NCBI RefSeq assembly: GCF_030272615.1
Contig: NC_081409.1
Coordinates: 646,012,468-646,076,467 of the forward strand
Direction: 5' to 3'
Length of the DNA stretch: 64,000 bases
Source: Cryptomeria japonica
Taxonomy: Eukaryota > Streptophyta > Pinopsida > Cupressales > Cupressaceae
Made by a program: the position numbers and the translations under genes. Each line of letters begins with the position of its first letter. Position 1 is the first letter of the stretch. Shown here piece after piece: positions 1-10,307 of this stretch. Under the pieces are notes generated by a model. The model was given only the letters and a program-made list of their open reading frames with translations, did not search any database and was not told the origin of the DNA.

Positions 1-697
1 CCTAAATTGATATGAGATGGGATCCTTATTGCTCCAAAATGAGGGGTATTTATAGGATTTCCAAGACCAAAACTAAGGTGGCAGGAATCGACGGTTCAGT
101 TTTGATCTGAAAATATCAAGGGCCAAGATGGAGGAAGTTGGAGAAAAGGTTGGAGGAAGGGACACTTGTCATCTTTGTGGTGACAAGTGTCAAGGAGCCT
201 TGCTCATGAGAGGGTAAGTGTCCAAGGGAGGAGACATGTGGAAAAAGTGCCATGTGTCTCAAGGAGAGAATATCCACACCATGAGAGGTTAGGATAAGGA
301 GGTTAGAATGTGCAAGATAGGATAGGGTTAGTTAGACCCAAGATTAGATTGAATGGGTTAGGTTAGGGGATGGTTAGGTTGGGTGGTTAAAGTTAGGAGC
401 CATGTGTTCATTTGAATTTAGAAATTCAAACAATTGGAAAATAGTAATTAATCTCAACAAACTTGAGTTTGTTAATCTTAATTAGGGATTAGAAGAATTG
501 ATTAATATGGGGAGACATTAATTAATCAAAGGGGGATGTGAGATGAACTATATAAATAAATCATGTAGATTTATTTACTAGTAGATGAATAAAGAAATTA
601 ATTAAATTGCTTGTGAATTCAATTAATTGAGAAGGGGAATTAATCAAATAACTACGTATTTAATTAACTATCTTCAAACCATTTTTAGGTGTATACA
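1..697. repeat. LTR-like fragment cut by the window edge
   Basis: Non-coding sequence that reads like the end of an LTR. It has A+G-rich blocks, a TATA-type box (TATATAAATA, about 549-558) and ends in GTGTATACA at 697, a typical plant LTR terminus. The left part lies outside the window, so its partner LTR and superfamily cannot be seen. A Ty3-type LTR is a guess. It borders and probably truncates the gag-like relic that follows. Confidence 0.45.
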
Positions 698-711
698 CAT
701 CCAATCTGTCT

Positions 712-1055
712 TTCAATGATTGAGTCAAACTTTATTCATTCTTCTTTCGGTCTTCAATCTCCTTAGTCAGCTTCATCACAAAGGATTGCATCTCATTCTT
801 CAATACAACATTCTCTCTATCAATCTTTTCACATTCCTCGATTTTTCTTTGGTCTTCAATGCTTTGCTCCTATTTCTCCTTTACGTTGTCCATCAGCTCT
901 TTTCTCTTATCCCTTCAAGTGTTGACTTAATCCTTCAAATCATTAATGAAGTCTTCAACTACATTCAAGTTTCTCTTTATGGAACTTTTTTCATTTCTTA
1001 CTACATCAAGATCCTCAAGTGACACACAAAGTTGTCTCTGCCAATCATAATCCAT
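712..1055 (-). pseudogene. gag-like coiled-coil fragment of element H
   Basis: Reading the minus strand from the ATG at 1055 gives a charged, helix-forming protein of about 115 codons with a few in-frame stops. Its phrase EIEDRKKNE, preceded by a NEMQ segment, matches the coiled-coil gag of element G (near 57790-57850), where the same order LRNEMQ...DIEDRKKNE occurs. The fragment starts just inside a PBS, as the G gag does. It is cut off near 712 by the LTR-like block to its left. I infer a relic of a G-family, pol-less copia-type element. No enzyme domain is visible. Confidence 0.55.
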
Positions 1056-1108
1056 TGATTCAATCTATCAAACCTTCCTCGAGCGATTAGGTTTCTTTGG
1101 AGGAACTA

Positions 1109-1123
1109 GGCTCTAATACCAAT
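1109..1123 (-). other. Primer-binding site of element H
   Basis: The minus strand reads ATTGGTATTAGAGCC, close to the TGGTATCAGAGC complement of the initiator tRNA-Met 3' end used by plant copia elements. It directly abuts an LTR beginning TGTTGG on the plus strand at 1124, so the element runs on the minus strand. Confidence 0.7.
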
Positions 1124-1352
1124 TGTTGGAATCAAAGGGTAGTCAATTAAAGACAATTAGTTTAAAGGTAATTAAATAGCCCAAGGTGTAGGCTTCTTAG
1201 CAAGAGGAGCATCACTGGATGTAGGCTTCCGAACTACCCTAGCATAGGTAGAAGTCTTCTTCACTTGCCTCACCTCTTCATCCAACTCCGTCTCTTCTTT
1301 AGCTGTAGAATATTGTCTTGAGGGCTTCTCCTTATTCATTTTCTCTTCTCTA
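1124..1352 (-). repeat. Truncated 5' LTR of element H, with a short basic ORF
   Basis: This stretch lies outside the PBS and so should be the end of an LTR. Element B interrupts it at 1353. A minus-strand frame runs through it to a stop near 1172 and encodes a lysine/arginine- and serine-rich segment (KKTSTYARVVRKPTSS) that does not look like usual LTR sequence. It may be captured coding DNA or chance. The matching continuation on the far side of B was not found. Confidence 0.4.
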
Positions 1353-2397
1353 TGGTAGGACCCGGAGGCAACTAAGAGGGGGGGGTGAATCAATTGTCTA
1401 ATAATTTCATCCCAAATATAATTTAATCAAACTTGATACTTAATACCGATAAACCAAACTTAATACCGGTAAACAGTTAATAACAATACCGATGAAACTT
1501 AATGCATAAGATAGAAAGAGAAACAACATCCACAACACATAACACAAAGATTTGTACGTGGAAACCCTGTAAGTGGAAAAACCATGGTGGGAAACCTTAC
1601 CCACAATCAGATGATACTACTACAGATAGTATGTGTATACAAATGGTGTCTGCACATGCATAAAGGACAATTGCCTAGAGCTCACTGCTCAATCACAAAA
1701 TAGGAGTCACACTGACTACAATTGGATGATTAAATCCAATGATAATGCATTGCACAAAGTAGCATCTTCAATGCTAGATTCAGTACTGATTAAGCTCTTA
1801 TTACCTCCTTCTCTATGGTCTGCTCATATGATCTTTAATATTCGCTTATACCATGTTACAATACCATAACCATATACCTTCTTCTTATTTTCTTACTACT
1901 TTCTTACATTATCTCACAAATGAGATCTTACATATATACCAAAACCTAAGACCAAATGCGTAGGTCGGCTCACTAAGAATATTACAATAAAATCAATTAT
2001 AAATAAGTCAAGATGCAGTGCATCATGTTGGCTCAACAACAATACCAATTGATTAAACCATCTCCATAACGTTTAATGCTGATCTGGAATAGATAACGCA
2101 TGTTAGTCCATAACCTAGACCAATTTGCCGATAACAACAAATACGTCAACTTGATTAGACCAATAACCAAATCATCAAAACTAAGTGTCCAAACCATGTC
2201 TTTGACATAACCAAGTGATCTCCAGATCATAACAATTCATCCTCAGTGCTGATGAACAATATAACTTGTCGGTGAACTAGATACCGATGACTGTGCATAA
2301 GTCACTGAACATGTCGGTGAACATAACCAAAGATCTCTAGGAGGATAAGTGTTGACATCAATGACAAAACCAGTGCAACATATCCATAATACCAACA
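1353..2397 (-). repeat. 3' LTR of element B
   Basis: About 1,045 bases, beginning TGGTAGGACCC and ending ACCAACA on the plus strand. It aligns with the 5' LTR copy at 13659-14560, including the G-run followed by TGAAT near its start, the ACCATGGTGGGAAACC block and the TTGACATCAATGAC block near its end. The G-run lies at the downstream (R/U5) end in the element's own direction. Confidence 0.85.
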
Positions 2398-2419
2398 ATC
2401 TCCCCCTTTGGCATTGATG
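2398..2419 (-). other. Polypurine tract of element B
   Basis: The minus strand reads CAATGCCAAAGGGGGAGAT directly before the LTR start TGTTGG. Elements A, D and G have nearly the same tract next to their 3' LTRs, which ties these families together. Confidence 0.75.
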
Positions 2420-2784
2420 GAAACATAAGATGGAAAAACCATCTAAGTGCCAAAGCAAAAATTCCAAAAACCAACAATCTCCAGAATAGACCAATACCAA
2501 AAATACAAAATACAAATGCAAAGAGTAAAACTATCTACATCTCCCCCAATGAATAATCTCTCTCCCAAAGGATAAATTCTTTCCATAGATATCTCTCCCC
2601 TTTTGACATCAAATGCCAAAGCAATACAAATACTAGATACAACTAGTTCATAGAACCAATTACAAATACCAACTATTGTAACCAACTTCTCCAACTAATC
2701 CCCCTGAGAAGTAGCTCACCTCCATTAAAGCCGAAAAAATATTTCTCTGTAAATTCTGTCAGTTTGATGCCAAGCATCAACTAT

Positions 2785-4655
2785 CTAAGTCTCTACCGGT
2801 GAGGGTATAACCCCAAGCTGCTCTTTGAGATATTCAAAAGTTTCCTTAGGCAAAGGCTTAGTAAAGATGTATGCAATCCGCTCTTTAGTATTCACATATA
2901 CTAATCTCATTTCTTTTGCTTCAACATTTTATTTTAGAAAATTGTATTTGATAGAAACATGTTTAGTTTTAGAATGAAATACTGGATTCTTAGATATATC
3001 AATTGCTACTGAATTATCACAATAGATGATTATAGGTTCTTTGCATTTTACCTTTATGTCCTTCAACATTTGCTTAATCCATAATACGTGAGTACAATTA
3101 GTTGCTACTGCAACATATTATGATTTTGTTGTTGATAATTATGTACAACTTTGTTTCTTGCTCAACCACAAAATCAATCTGCTACCAAAAAAGAATGCTC
3201 CACCAGTGGTGCTCTTTCTATCATCTACATCTCCTACCCAATTAGCATTGGTGTATGCACATAAATCAAAATTTTCATCTTTAGGATACCATAAACCAAG
3301 ATTTGTTGTGCCTTGTAAATACCAAAAAATCCTTTCACTGTTGCTTTATGATTTTCTCTAGGATTACTTTGAAATCTTGAAACAATACACACTACATTCA
3401 TTATATCAGGTCTTGTTTGTGTTAAATACAATAAACCTCTAATCATAGATTTGTATCTTGTCGGATTAATAGGAGCTGGATCATCCTTCAATGATAGTTT
3501 ATCAGTTGTAGTCATAGGAATACTTACTGGTTTAGAGTTTTGCATACCAAATTTCTTCAATAATTCCTTCAAGTACTTTGATTGACATAAGAATATACCT
3601 TTATTAGTCTGTGAAATTTGCAATCCCAAAAATAATTTTATCTCCCCAATCATAGACATTTCAAATTCTTCCTGCATCTTATTAGAAAAGTCTTTACACA
3701 ATCCATCTTCTCCTCCAAAAATGATGTCATCAACAAAAACTTCAATAACCAAAATGTCTTCATTAGTCACTTTGAAATATAAGTTGCTGTAATCATTACA
3801 TTTAGTGTAACCAAGCTTCAAAAGACATTTGTCCAATCTAGCATACTAGGCTCTAGGAGCTTGCTTCAATCCATATAAAACTTTCCTTAATCTGCAAACC
3901 ATATCTTTATCATTTGTTAATGAAAATCCATCAGGTTGTTCAATGTACACTTCCTCATCAAGATCACCATTCAAAAATGCACATTTAACATTCATTTGAT
4001 ATACTTTATAGTTCTTGTGTGCTGCAAATGCAAGAAGTAATCTGCCTGCCTCAATTCTAGCTACTAGTACAAAGGTTTCATTGTAATCAATTCCCTCTTT
4101 TTGTGAATATCCTTTACACACTAATCTTTCTCTATTTCTGATAACCTTACCATCTTCATTAAGTTAGTTTCTGAATAACCATTTAGTTCCAATTACATTT
4201 TTATCTTTAGGTCAGAGAACTAATGTCCATGGTTTGTTCTTTTCAATTTGTTCCAATTTATCTTCCATAGCTTTAATCCAATGTTTATCTTCACATGCCT
4301 CAATAACAGATGTTGGTTCAATTTGAGAAATTAAACATACCTTTTTGTTTGTCAGTCTTCCTCTTGTCATAACTCCTTGATACTTATTCCCAATTATCTA
4401 ACTTTTAGACTGATTCGGTCTTACATACCTTGGTGTGTTCACTTGTTGGTGTTCTTCAGTCACTGTGGAATTCTTTGATGATGTCGGTGTGACTAAATCA
4501 ATATTTTGTACCAGTGCACTCTATATAGGTTCATTTGTGATTATCTCAACTATCGGTTTAGATTCCATAGACCTTTGATTTCTTCTAAAGTGTTCATCTA
4601 TCTTCACATTTTCACTCTCAACAATTTTTTGTAGTCTTTTATTAAAACATCTATA
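2785..4655 (-). pseudogene. Copia pol, 3' half of element B (end of integrase, RT, RNase H)
   Basis: Remains of the copia reverse transcriptase and RNase H that copy element RNA into cDNA. Visible RT motifs are [15 protein letters not shown] and [19 protein letters not shown] (3846-4121), then the catalytic FVDD box and the LKELLKKFGM and TRPDIMNVV segments (3234-3836). RNase H is worse decayed (2785-3230). A stop at 3846 replaces the Trp of the APRAWY motif (TGG to TAG), and frameshifts and stops follow. The upstream end at 4655 is where element A was inserted in the integrase region. Not functional. Confidence 0.85.
4651..4655. other. TSD of element A, left copy (CTATA)
   Basis: Five bases identical to 11389-11393, flanking element A on both sides. 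The undisturbed integrase sequence of A itself (near 7990-8010) shows that the two B halves join across this site. Confidence 0.9.
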
Positions 4656-5733
4656 TGTAGGTCCCGGGGACAACTGAGAGGGGGGGGGGGTGAATTAGTT
4701 GTCTAATAAATTCAAACCAAAATCTTATCAACCAACTTATTGCTTAATACTGGTAAGATAGTTAATTGTGCCGGTAAACAATGTTAACAAGAAATGCTAT
4801 ACCGGTAAGAATTAATGCATGAAACATAAACATAAAGTCATCCACAACACATGACACAAATATTTGTATGTGGAAACCCTGTAAGGGGAAAAACCATGGT
4901 GGGAAACCTTACCCACAATCAGATGATACTACTGCAGATAGTAAGTGTACAAAGAGGGGTCTGCACATGCAGAAAGGCCAACAGCCTAGAGCTCACTGCT
5001 CAAACACAAATGGGAGTCACACTGACTACAGTTGGATGGTTAAATCCAATGAGAATGTACTGCACAAAATAGCATCTTAATATGCTAGATTCAGTACCAG
5101 TGTAATGCTGATATGCTTCTACAAAAACCTAACTTCACCTTCAAATGATGTCTTCATTTATATCTCTACTTGATCTCGCATATATCCTTCCTTAAATATT
5201 TTTCGCATTCCACACTTGATCTTACAAATAAGATCTTACATTTATACCATACCCTAAGACCAATTTTAGTAGGTCAACTCTACAAGATATTACAATAAAA
5301 ACATTTTACAAATAATACAATATCCGATGCAATAACCGATTAAACATGTCGGCTTAATGCATTTACAACAATAATAAATCGTCTCCATAGCATGCCATGC
5401 TGATCTAGAAAAGATAAACCTGCCGGTGTAACCCTAGATAACCTTGACCTATTTGCTGGTAAAAGAAAATATGCAAATAAGAATATACCAATGAAATTAC
5501 TCCAAGAAGAAATGTCCACATGATGTCTTTGACATTACCAAGTGTCTTCCATGTCATTGCAGGTACCAGTGAACATTATATCCCGCCGGTTAACATTATA
5601 TCCTGCCGGTTAACCATATACTGGTGATTGTTTGAACAATTTATTGATTGCCGGTGAATGTTGCTGGATCTCCAAAGTAGGTGTATTTAGCAGGTATTTA
5701 CATCAATGACAAAACCATACAAAAATACCAACA
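4656..5733 (-). repeat. 3' LTR of element A
   Basis: Begins TGTAGGTCCC and ends ATACCAACA on the plus strand. It is collinear with the 5' LTR at 10308-11388. It carries a long G-run (about 4678-4690) next to TGAATTAG, near the transcript-downstream end of the LTR. Confidence 0.92.
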
Positions 5734-5755
5734 ATCTCCCCCTTTGGCATTGATG
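5734..5755 (-). other. Polypurine tract of element A
   Basis: The minus strand reads GCCAAAGGGGGAGAT immediately before the 3' LTR. This is the plus-strand primer of reverse transcription. Confidence 0.8.
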
Positions 5756-6131
5756 ACAACACAAGATGGAAAAACCATCAAAGTGCCAAAATAGAAATGC
5801 CAAGTACAAAAACCAATTCTCCCCCTAGGAGTAATATGTGTTTATACAAAGATTTATTTACAATACCAATCTCAAAAAGATAATGTATTTTTCATATATT
5901 TTTCCTTAAATGTTTTTCCATATATCCCTCCCCAATCTCTCCCCAATGTTTTTCCATATATCTCTCCCCCTTTGACATCAAATGCCAAAGTCCCAAAAGG
6001 TCAAGTCCATACAAAATACCAACCAATTCAATGTACCAACTACTCCCCCCTGAGAAGTGGCTTCCTCATCAAATACCAGAATAAAAGATTTGCCCATTTA
6101 ATTCTGCCAGTTGATGACAATCATCAACTGT

Positions 6132-7550
6132 CTAAGTCTCTACCGGTGGAGGTAAGACTTCGAGCTGATCTCTGAGATACTCAAAAGTTTCCTTAGGCAA
6201 AGGTTTTGTAAAAATATCTGCAAGATGTTCTTTAGTATTCACATAAACCAGTTTTATTTCCTTTTCTTCAACTTTTTCCCTTAGAAAATTCAGTTTGATA
6301 GAAACATGTTTTGTTTTAGAATGTAATACTGGATTCTTAGATATATCAATTGCTGCAGTGTTATCACAATATATAGTAATAGGTTCCTTGCATTTTACTT
6401 TTATGTCTTTCAACATTTTCTTAAGCCAAAGTACCTGTGTACAGTTTGTTGCTGCTGCAACATATTCTGATTCTGCTGTTGATCAAGATGTACAACTCTG
6501 TTTCTTACTTAACTAAGAAACTAATCTCTTTCCAAGAAAGAATGCTCCTCCAGTGGTGCTCTTTCTATCATCCACATCTCCTGCCCAATTTGCATCTGTG
6601 TATGCATATAGATCAAAATTTTCATCTTTACGATACCATAATCCAAGATTTGTTGTGCCTTGTAAGTACCGAAAAATCCTTTTTACTGCTGATTCATGAT
6701 TTTCCTTGGGATTACTCTGAAATCTAGAAACTATACATACTGCATTCATAATATCAGGTTTGGTTTGTGTCAAATACAGTAAACCTCCTATCATAGATTT
6801 GTATCTAGTTGGATTAACAGGTGTAGATTCATCCCTTTGAGATAATTTGTCATTTGTAGTCATAGGTGTGCTTACCGGTTTAGAGTTCTCCATCCCAAAT
6901 TTCTTGAGTAGTTCTTTCAAGCACTTAGATTGACTCAAAAATATGCCTTTATCAGTTTGTAAAATCTACAATCCTAAAAAGAATTTTATTTCTCCAATCA
7001 TAGACATTTCAAATTCATGCTGCATTTTAAGAGAAAATTCTTTGCATAATCCATCTTCTCCTCCAAAGATTATATCATCAACAAATACTTCCATAATCAA
7101 AATTTCATCATTAGTTACATTGTAATATAAATTTCTATATGCATTTCCTTTAGTAAAACCAATTTTTAAAAGATACTTATCCAATCTTGCATACCAGGCT
7201 CTTGGAGCTTGTTTTAGTCCATACAAAGTTTTTCTTTATCTGCAAACCATATCATTGTTATCTGTCAAAAAAAATCCATCAGGTTGTTCAATATAGACTT
7301 CCTCTTCAAGATCTCCATTCAAAAATGCACATTTAATATCTATTTGATAAACTTTGTAATCCTTGTGAGCTGCAAAGGCCAAGAATAATCTAACTGCCTC
7401 AATTCTGGCTACCGGTGCAAAGGTTTCATTGTAATCAACTCCTTCTTTCTGAGAATATCCCTTACACACTAGTCTTGCTTTATTCCTGACAACCTTACCA
7501 TCTTCATTGAGTTTGTTTCTAAATACCCATTTGGTTCCAATTACATTTTT
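6132..7550 (-). pseudogene. Copia reverse transcriptase and RNase H of element A
   Basis: One minus-strand frame interrupted by single stops at about 7236, 6966 and 6513. RT motifs in order are [51 protein letters not shown], the catalytic EVFVDDIIFGG, LKKFGMENSKPVSTPM and LTQTKPDIMNAVC. RNase H follows with YTDANWAGD (catalytic Asp), STAESEYVAAA (Glu), IYCDNTAAI (Asp) and the closing KHVSIKLNFLREKV. Length and order are those of plant copia pol. It is out of frame with the integrase upstream, with a shift near 7550. One stop stands where a Gln codon of GLQISQ is expected, and another where LRK is expected. Dead as it stands, but easily recognised. Confidence 0.92.
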
Positions 7551-8622
7551 ATTTTTCAGGCCAGGGAACTAATGTCCAAGTATTATTTTTCTCAATCTGT
7601 CCTAATTCTTCTTCCATAGCTTTAATCCAAAATTTATCTTCACATGCCTCATTGATAGATAATGGTTCAATTTGAGAAATAAGACATACCTCTTCATTTG
7701 CCAATCTTCCTCTTGTCATGACTCCTTTAAATTTGCTTCCAATAATCTGATCTTCAAAATGATTCAGTCTTACATACCAGGGTGTCTTAGTTTGTTGTTG
7801 TTCTTCAATTACTATGGTATCCTCTAATGATACCAGAGTAACTGGATCATCATTATGTACCGGTGGATTTACTGTTGGTTCATTTGTCATAATTTCTGTT
7901 ACCGGTTTAGAGTCTATATACCTTGGAGTTCCTCTGAATTGTTCATAAATTTTTACATTTGTACTCTCAATAATTTTCTGTAATCTTTTATTAAAGCATC
8001 TATAAGCTTTACGCTTAGATGAATAACCAAGAAATATTCCTTCATCACTTCTAGGATCAAACTTGTCAATATACTCATCTCTTCTAATATAACATTTACT
8101 TCCAAAAATTCTGAAATACTTAAGAGTAGGAGTATTACCAAACCATAGTTCATGAGGGGTCTTACCAGTTTCACCATTGATGTGAACTTTGTACACATGT
8201 GGTAGATTTGCTTCTGATAACATACTTCTTGCTGCATCCAAAATAGTTCTGTTTTTCCTTTCAACAACTCCATTTTGTTGTGGTGTCCGAGGTGCTGATA
8301 ACTGTCTTTTGATTCCCTTTACTTCACAGAATGTATTAAAATCTCTAGATGTGAATTCTCCTCCTTGATCTGATCTTAAGCATTTAATTTTCTTACCGGT
8401 TTCATTTTCAACCATTGCTTTGAATAGTTTGAACTTCCCAAGAGCTTTTGATTTTTCTCTAAGAAAAGTAACCCAACACATTCTAGAATAATAATCAATA
8501 ATTAACATAAAATATCTATCACCTTGTAAACTTTTAGTTCTAGCTGGACCACATAAATCAGTGTGAATTAAATCAAGAGCATTATTGGATTTTTCTGGAA
8601 TACTTTTGAAACTAGCTCTAAC
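7549..8622 (-). pseudogene. Copia integrase of element A, with a core deletion
   Basis: In frame with gag, separated only by a stop codon at 8623. The D,D-35-E core is visible: first Asp in MLIIDYYSR, second in CLRSDQGGEF, Glu in NGVVERKNRTILDAARSML. After the Glu helix the sequence goes from LPHVY directly to KVHINGE, whereas element B keeps WREAVNTMVYTFNRAHI at that place. This removes about 13 residues of a conserved core helix. The C-terminal part includes IFGSKCYIRRDEY and GIFLGYSSKRKAYRC. The frame ends at 7549, where a frameshift separates it from RT. Confidence 0.88.
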
Positions 8623-10248
8623 CTATTTTCCAAATTGACATTCCTTGCAAATTGTATTATGAGGTTTCACAATTTTAGGTAGATCTCTAATTGCCTTAGA
8701 AGTACTGATTTTTACCATGCAATCAAAATTTACATGACATAGTCTTTTATGCCATAGCCAACTTTCATCTATATGAGCAATTAAGCATGTCTTTTCACTG
8801 TTATTCAAATGAAAGATATTACCTCTAGTCTGATTACCGGTTGTAATTTCCAAACCAGTTCTATTCATGATTTTGCATTTTCCATTTTTAAATTGTAACT
8901 GAAAACCTTTCTCAACTAATTGACCAACACTTAAAAGATTATGTTTTAATCCTTCAACATAGTAAACATTGTCAGTGTTATGTTTACCATCAAGAGATAT
9001 TGAACCTTCACCTTTGATTGAACAGGCTTTGTCATCTCCGAATCTTACTAAACCTCCATTGTATTCTTGAAAGTTCAAGAATTTGTCTTTGTCTCCAGTC
9101 ATGTGATGTGAGCATCCTGAGTCAATAATCCATTCATCATTTGATTCTACTTTAGTAGCTAGGGCTTGTTCTACCGGTGGAGCAATAGGTACCGGTTGAT
9201 CTTCTGTTATAGCAACAAAGACCCATCCGTTGTCTATTGGATCCTCATCAGAATCGTCAGTCACACCTTCATCAACAATGTAACAAGATTTATCTTTGTT
9301 TTTCTTAAATCTGTATCTCTGATATTCAGGATTAGGTTTGTATGTCCTTCTACCTTCTTCTCTTAGTCTAGCATGTCTATCAGGGCATCTTGAAGCCATA
9401 TGACCAATCTTATTGCAGTTGAAACATTTAAAGGGTTCTTTACCCTCATACTTACTTCCAATTGGACCTTTTGGCATTTTTCTTGCAAATAGTGCTTCAA
9501 GTTCTTCAAGCTCTTCATTCTCTTTCTTGGTTTCTTCAAGTTCTCTTACATAAAAGGCTCTCCAGTTTGATTTGTCAAAAGATGGAGTAGATGATGTTGA
9601 TTCTTTGAAGGCCAAATTAGTTTTTATAGTAGCAACAAGACCAAATTCCTCAATTTCAAAAGCTGAAAGTTTTCCAGTCAATGTATCCCTAGTTACTGAT
9701 GTATTAGGCATTGTTCTCAACTCATTAATAGCAATAACCTTCATTTTATATGTCGGTGGCAAACCTTTTAAGATTTTTGAAACAATCTCATCTTCACTCA
9801 AGGTTCCTCCACAACATTTGATACCTAAAACAATTTCATTTACTCTTTCCATAAAAGCAGAAATTCTTTCATCTTCTTCCATTTTCAGATGTTCATACCT
9901 GACTCGGAAGCTTTCAAGTTTTGCAATTTTGACTGTGGAATCCCCTTCATTCAGTGTTTCCAAATGATCCCAAATAGCTTTTGCAGTAGATCTATCTGAT
10001 AATCTCATGATTTGTTGATCTGATAATGCGCTCAAAAGTGCTTCTCTTGCTTTGCAATCATTTTCTTCATCGTTAGCTAAAGTAAGAGGAGCAGGCTGAC
10101 CAGCTATAGCAGCAGTATAACCATTCTTAGTAACTTCCCAGATGTCTTTACCAATGCAATTTAGATGTGTCTCCATTCTGATTTTCCATATTCCATAGTT
10201 GGTTCCATCAAGTTTAGGACTATCCTTTCTGAAATAATTAGTAGACAT
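8623..10248 (-). CDS. Gag, protease and GAG-pre-integrase region of element A
   Basis: An open 541-codon frame, the best preserved in the window. The N-terminus (LDGTNYGIWKIRMETHL) is the usual copia gag start. Residues about 60-200 form the capsid-like UBN2-type region. A CCHC zinc knuckle (CFNCNKIGHMASRC) lies near residue 273. The aspartic protease active site is WIIDSGCSHHMTG near residue 375. The HHCC zinc finger of integrase begins near residue 495 (LWHKRLCH) and ends with CKECQFGK before a stop that should be Gln (element B reads KQVRT here). The start is supported by the PBS and LTR only about 45-60 bases upstream. It would package element RNA and mature the polyprotein. Confidence 0.9.
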   Translation of the reverse strand: MSTNYFRKDSPKLDGTNYGIWKIRMETHLNCIGKDIWEVTKNGYTAAIAGQPAPLTLANDEENDCKAREALLSALSDQQIMRLSDRSTAKAIWDHLETLNEGDSTVKIAKLESFRVRYEHLKMEEDERISAFMERVNEIVLGIKCCGGTLSEDEIVSKILKGLPPTYKMKVIAINELRTMPNTSVTRDTLTGKLSAFEIEEFGLVATIKTNLAFKESTSSTPSFDKSNWRAFYVRELEETKKENEELEELEALFARKMPKGPIGSKYEGKEPFKCFNCNKIGHMASRCPDRHARLREEGRRTYKPNPEYQRYRFKKNKDKSCYIVDEGVTDDSDEDPIDNGWVFVAITEDQPVPIAPPVEQALATKVESNDEWIIDSGCSHHMTGDKDKFLNFQEYNGGLVRFGDDKACSIKGEGSISLDGKHNTDNVYYVEGLKHNLLSVGQLVEKGFQLQFKNGKCKIMNRTGLEITTGNQTRGNIFHLNNSEKTCLIAHIDESWLWHKRLCHVNFDCMVKISTSKAIRDLPKIVKPHNTICKECQFGK

Positions 10249-10292
10249 TGGATCTCCTCAAGTTGTTAAACTTTTGCAAAAAAAGAGGACTA

Positions 10293-10307
10293 GGCTCTAA
10301 TACCAAT
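10293..10307 (-). other. Primer-binding site of element A
   Basis: The minus strand reads ATTGGTATTAGAGCC, complementary in pattern to the 3' end of initiator tRNA-Met. It directly joins the 5' LTR end at 10308. Confidence 0.85.

Noticed and set aside
9572-9967. Plus-strand ORF of 131 codons in element A
   Set aside because: Shadow of the well-supported gag frame on the other strand.
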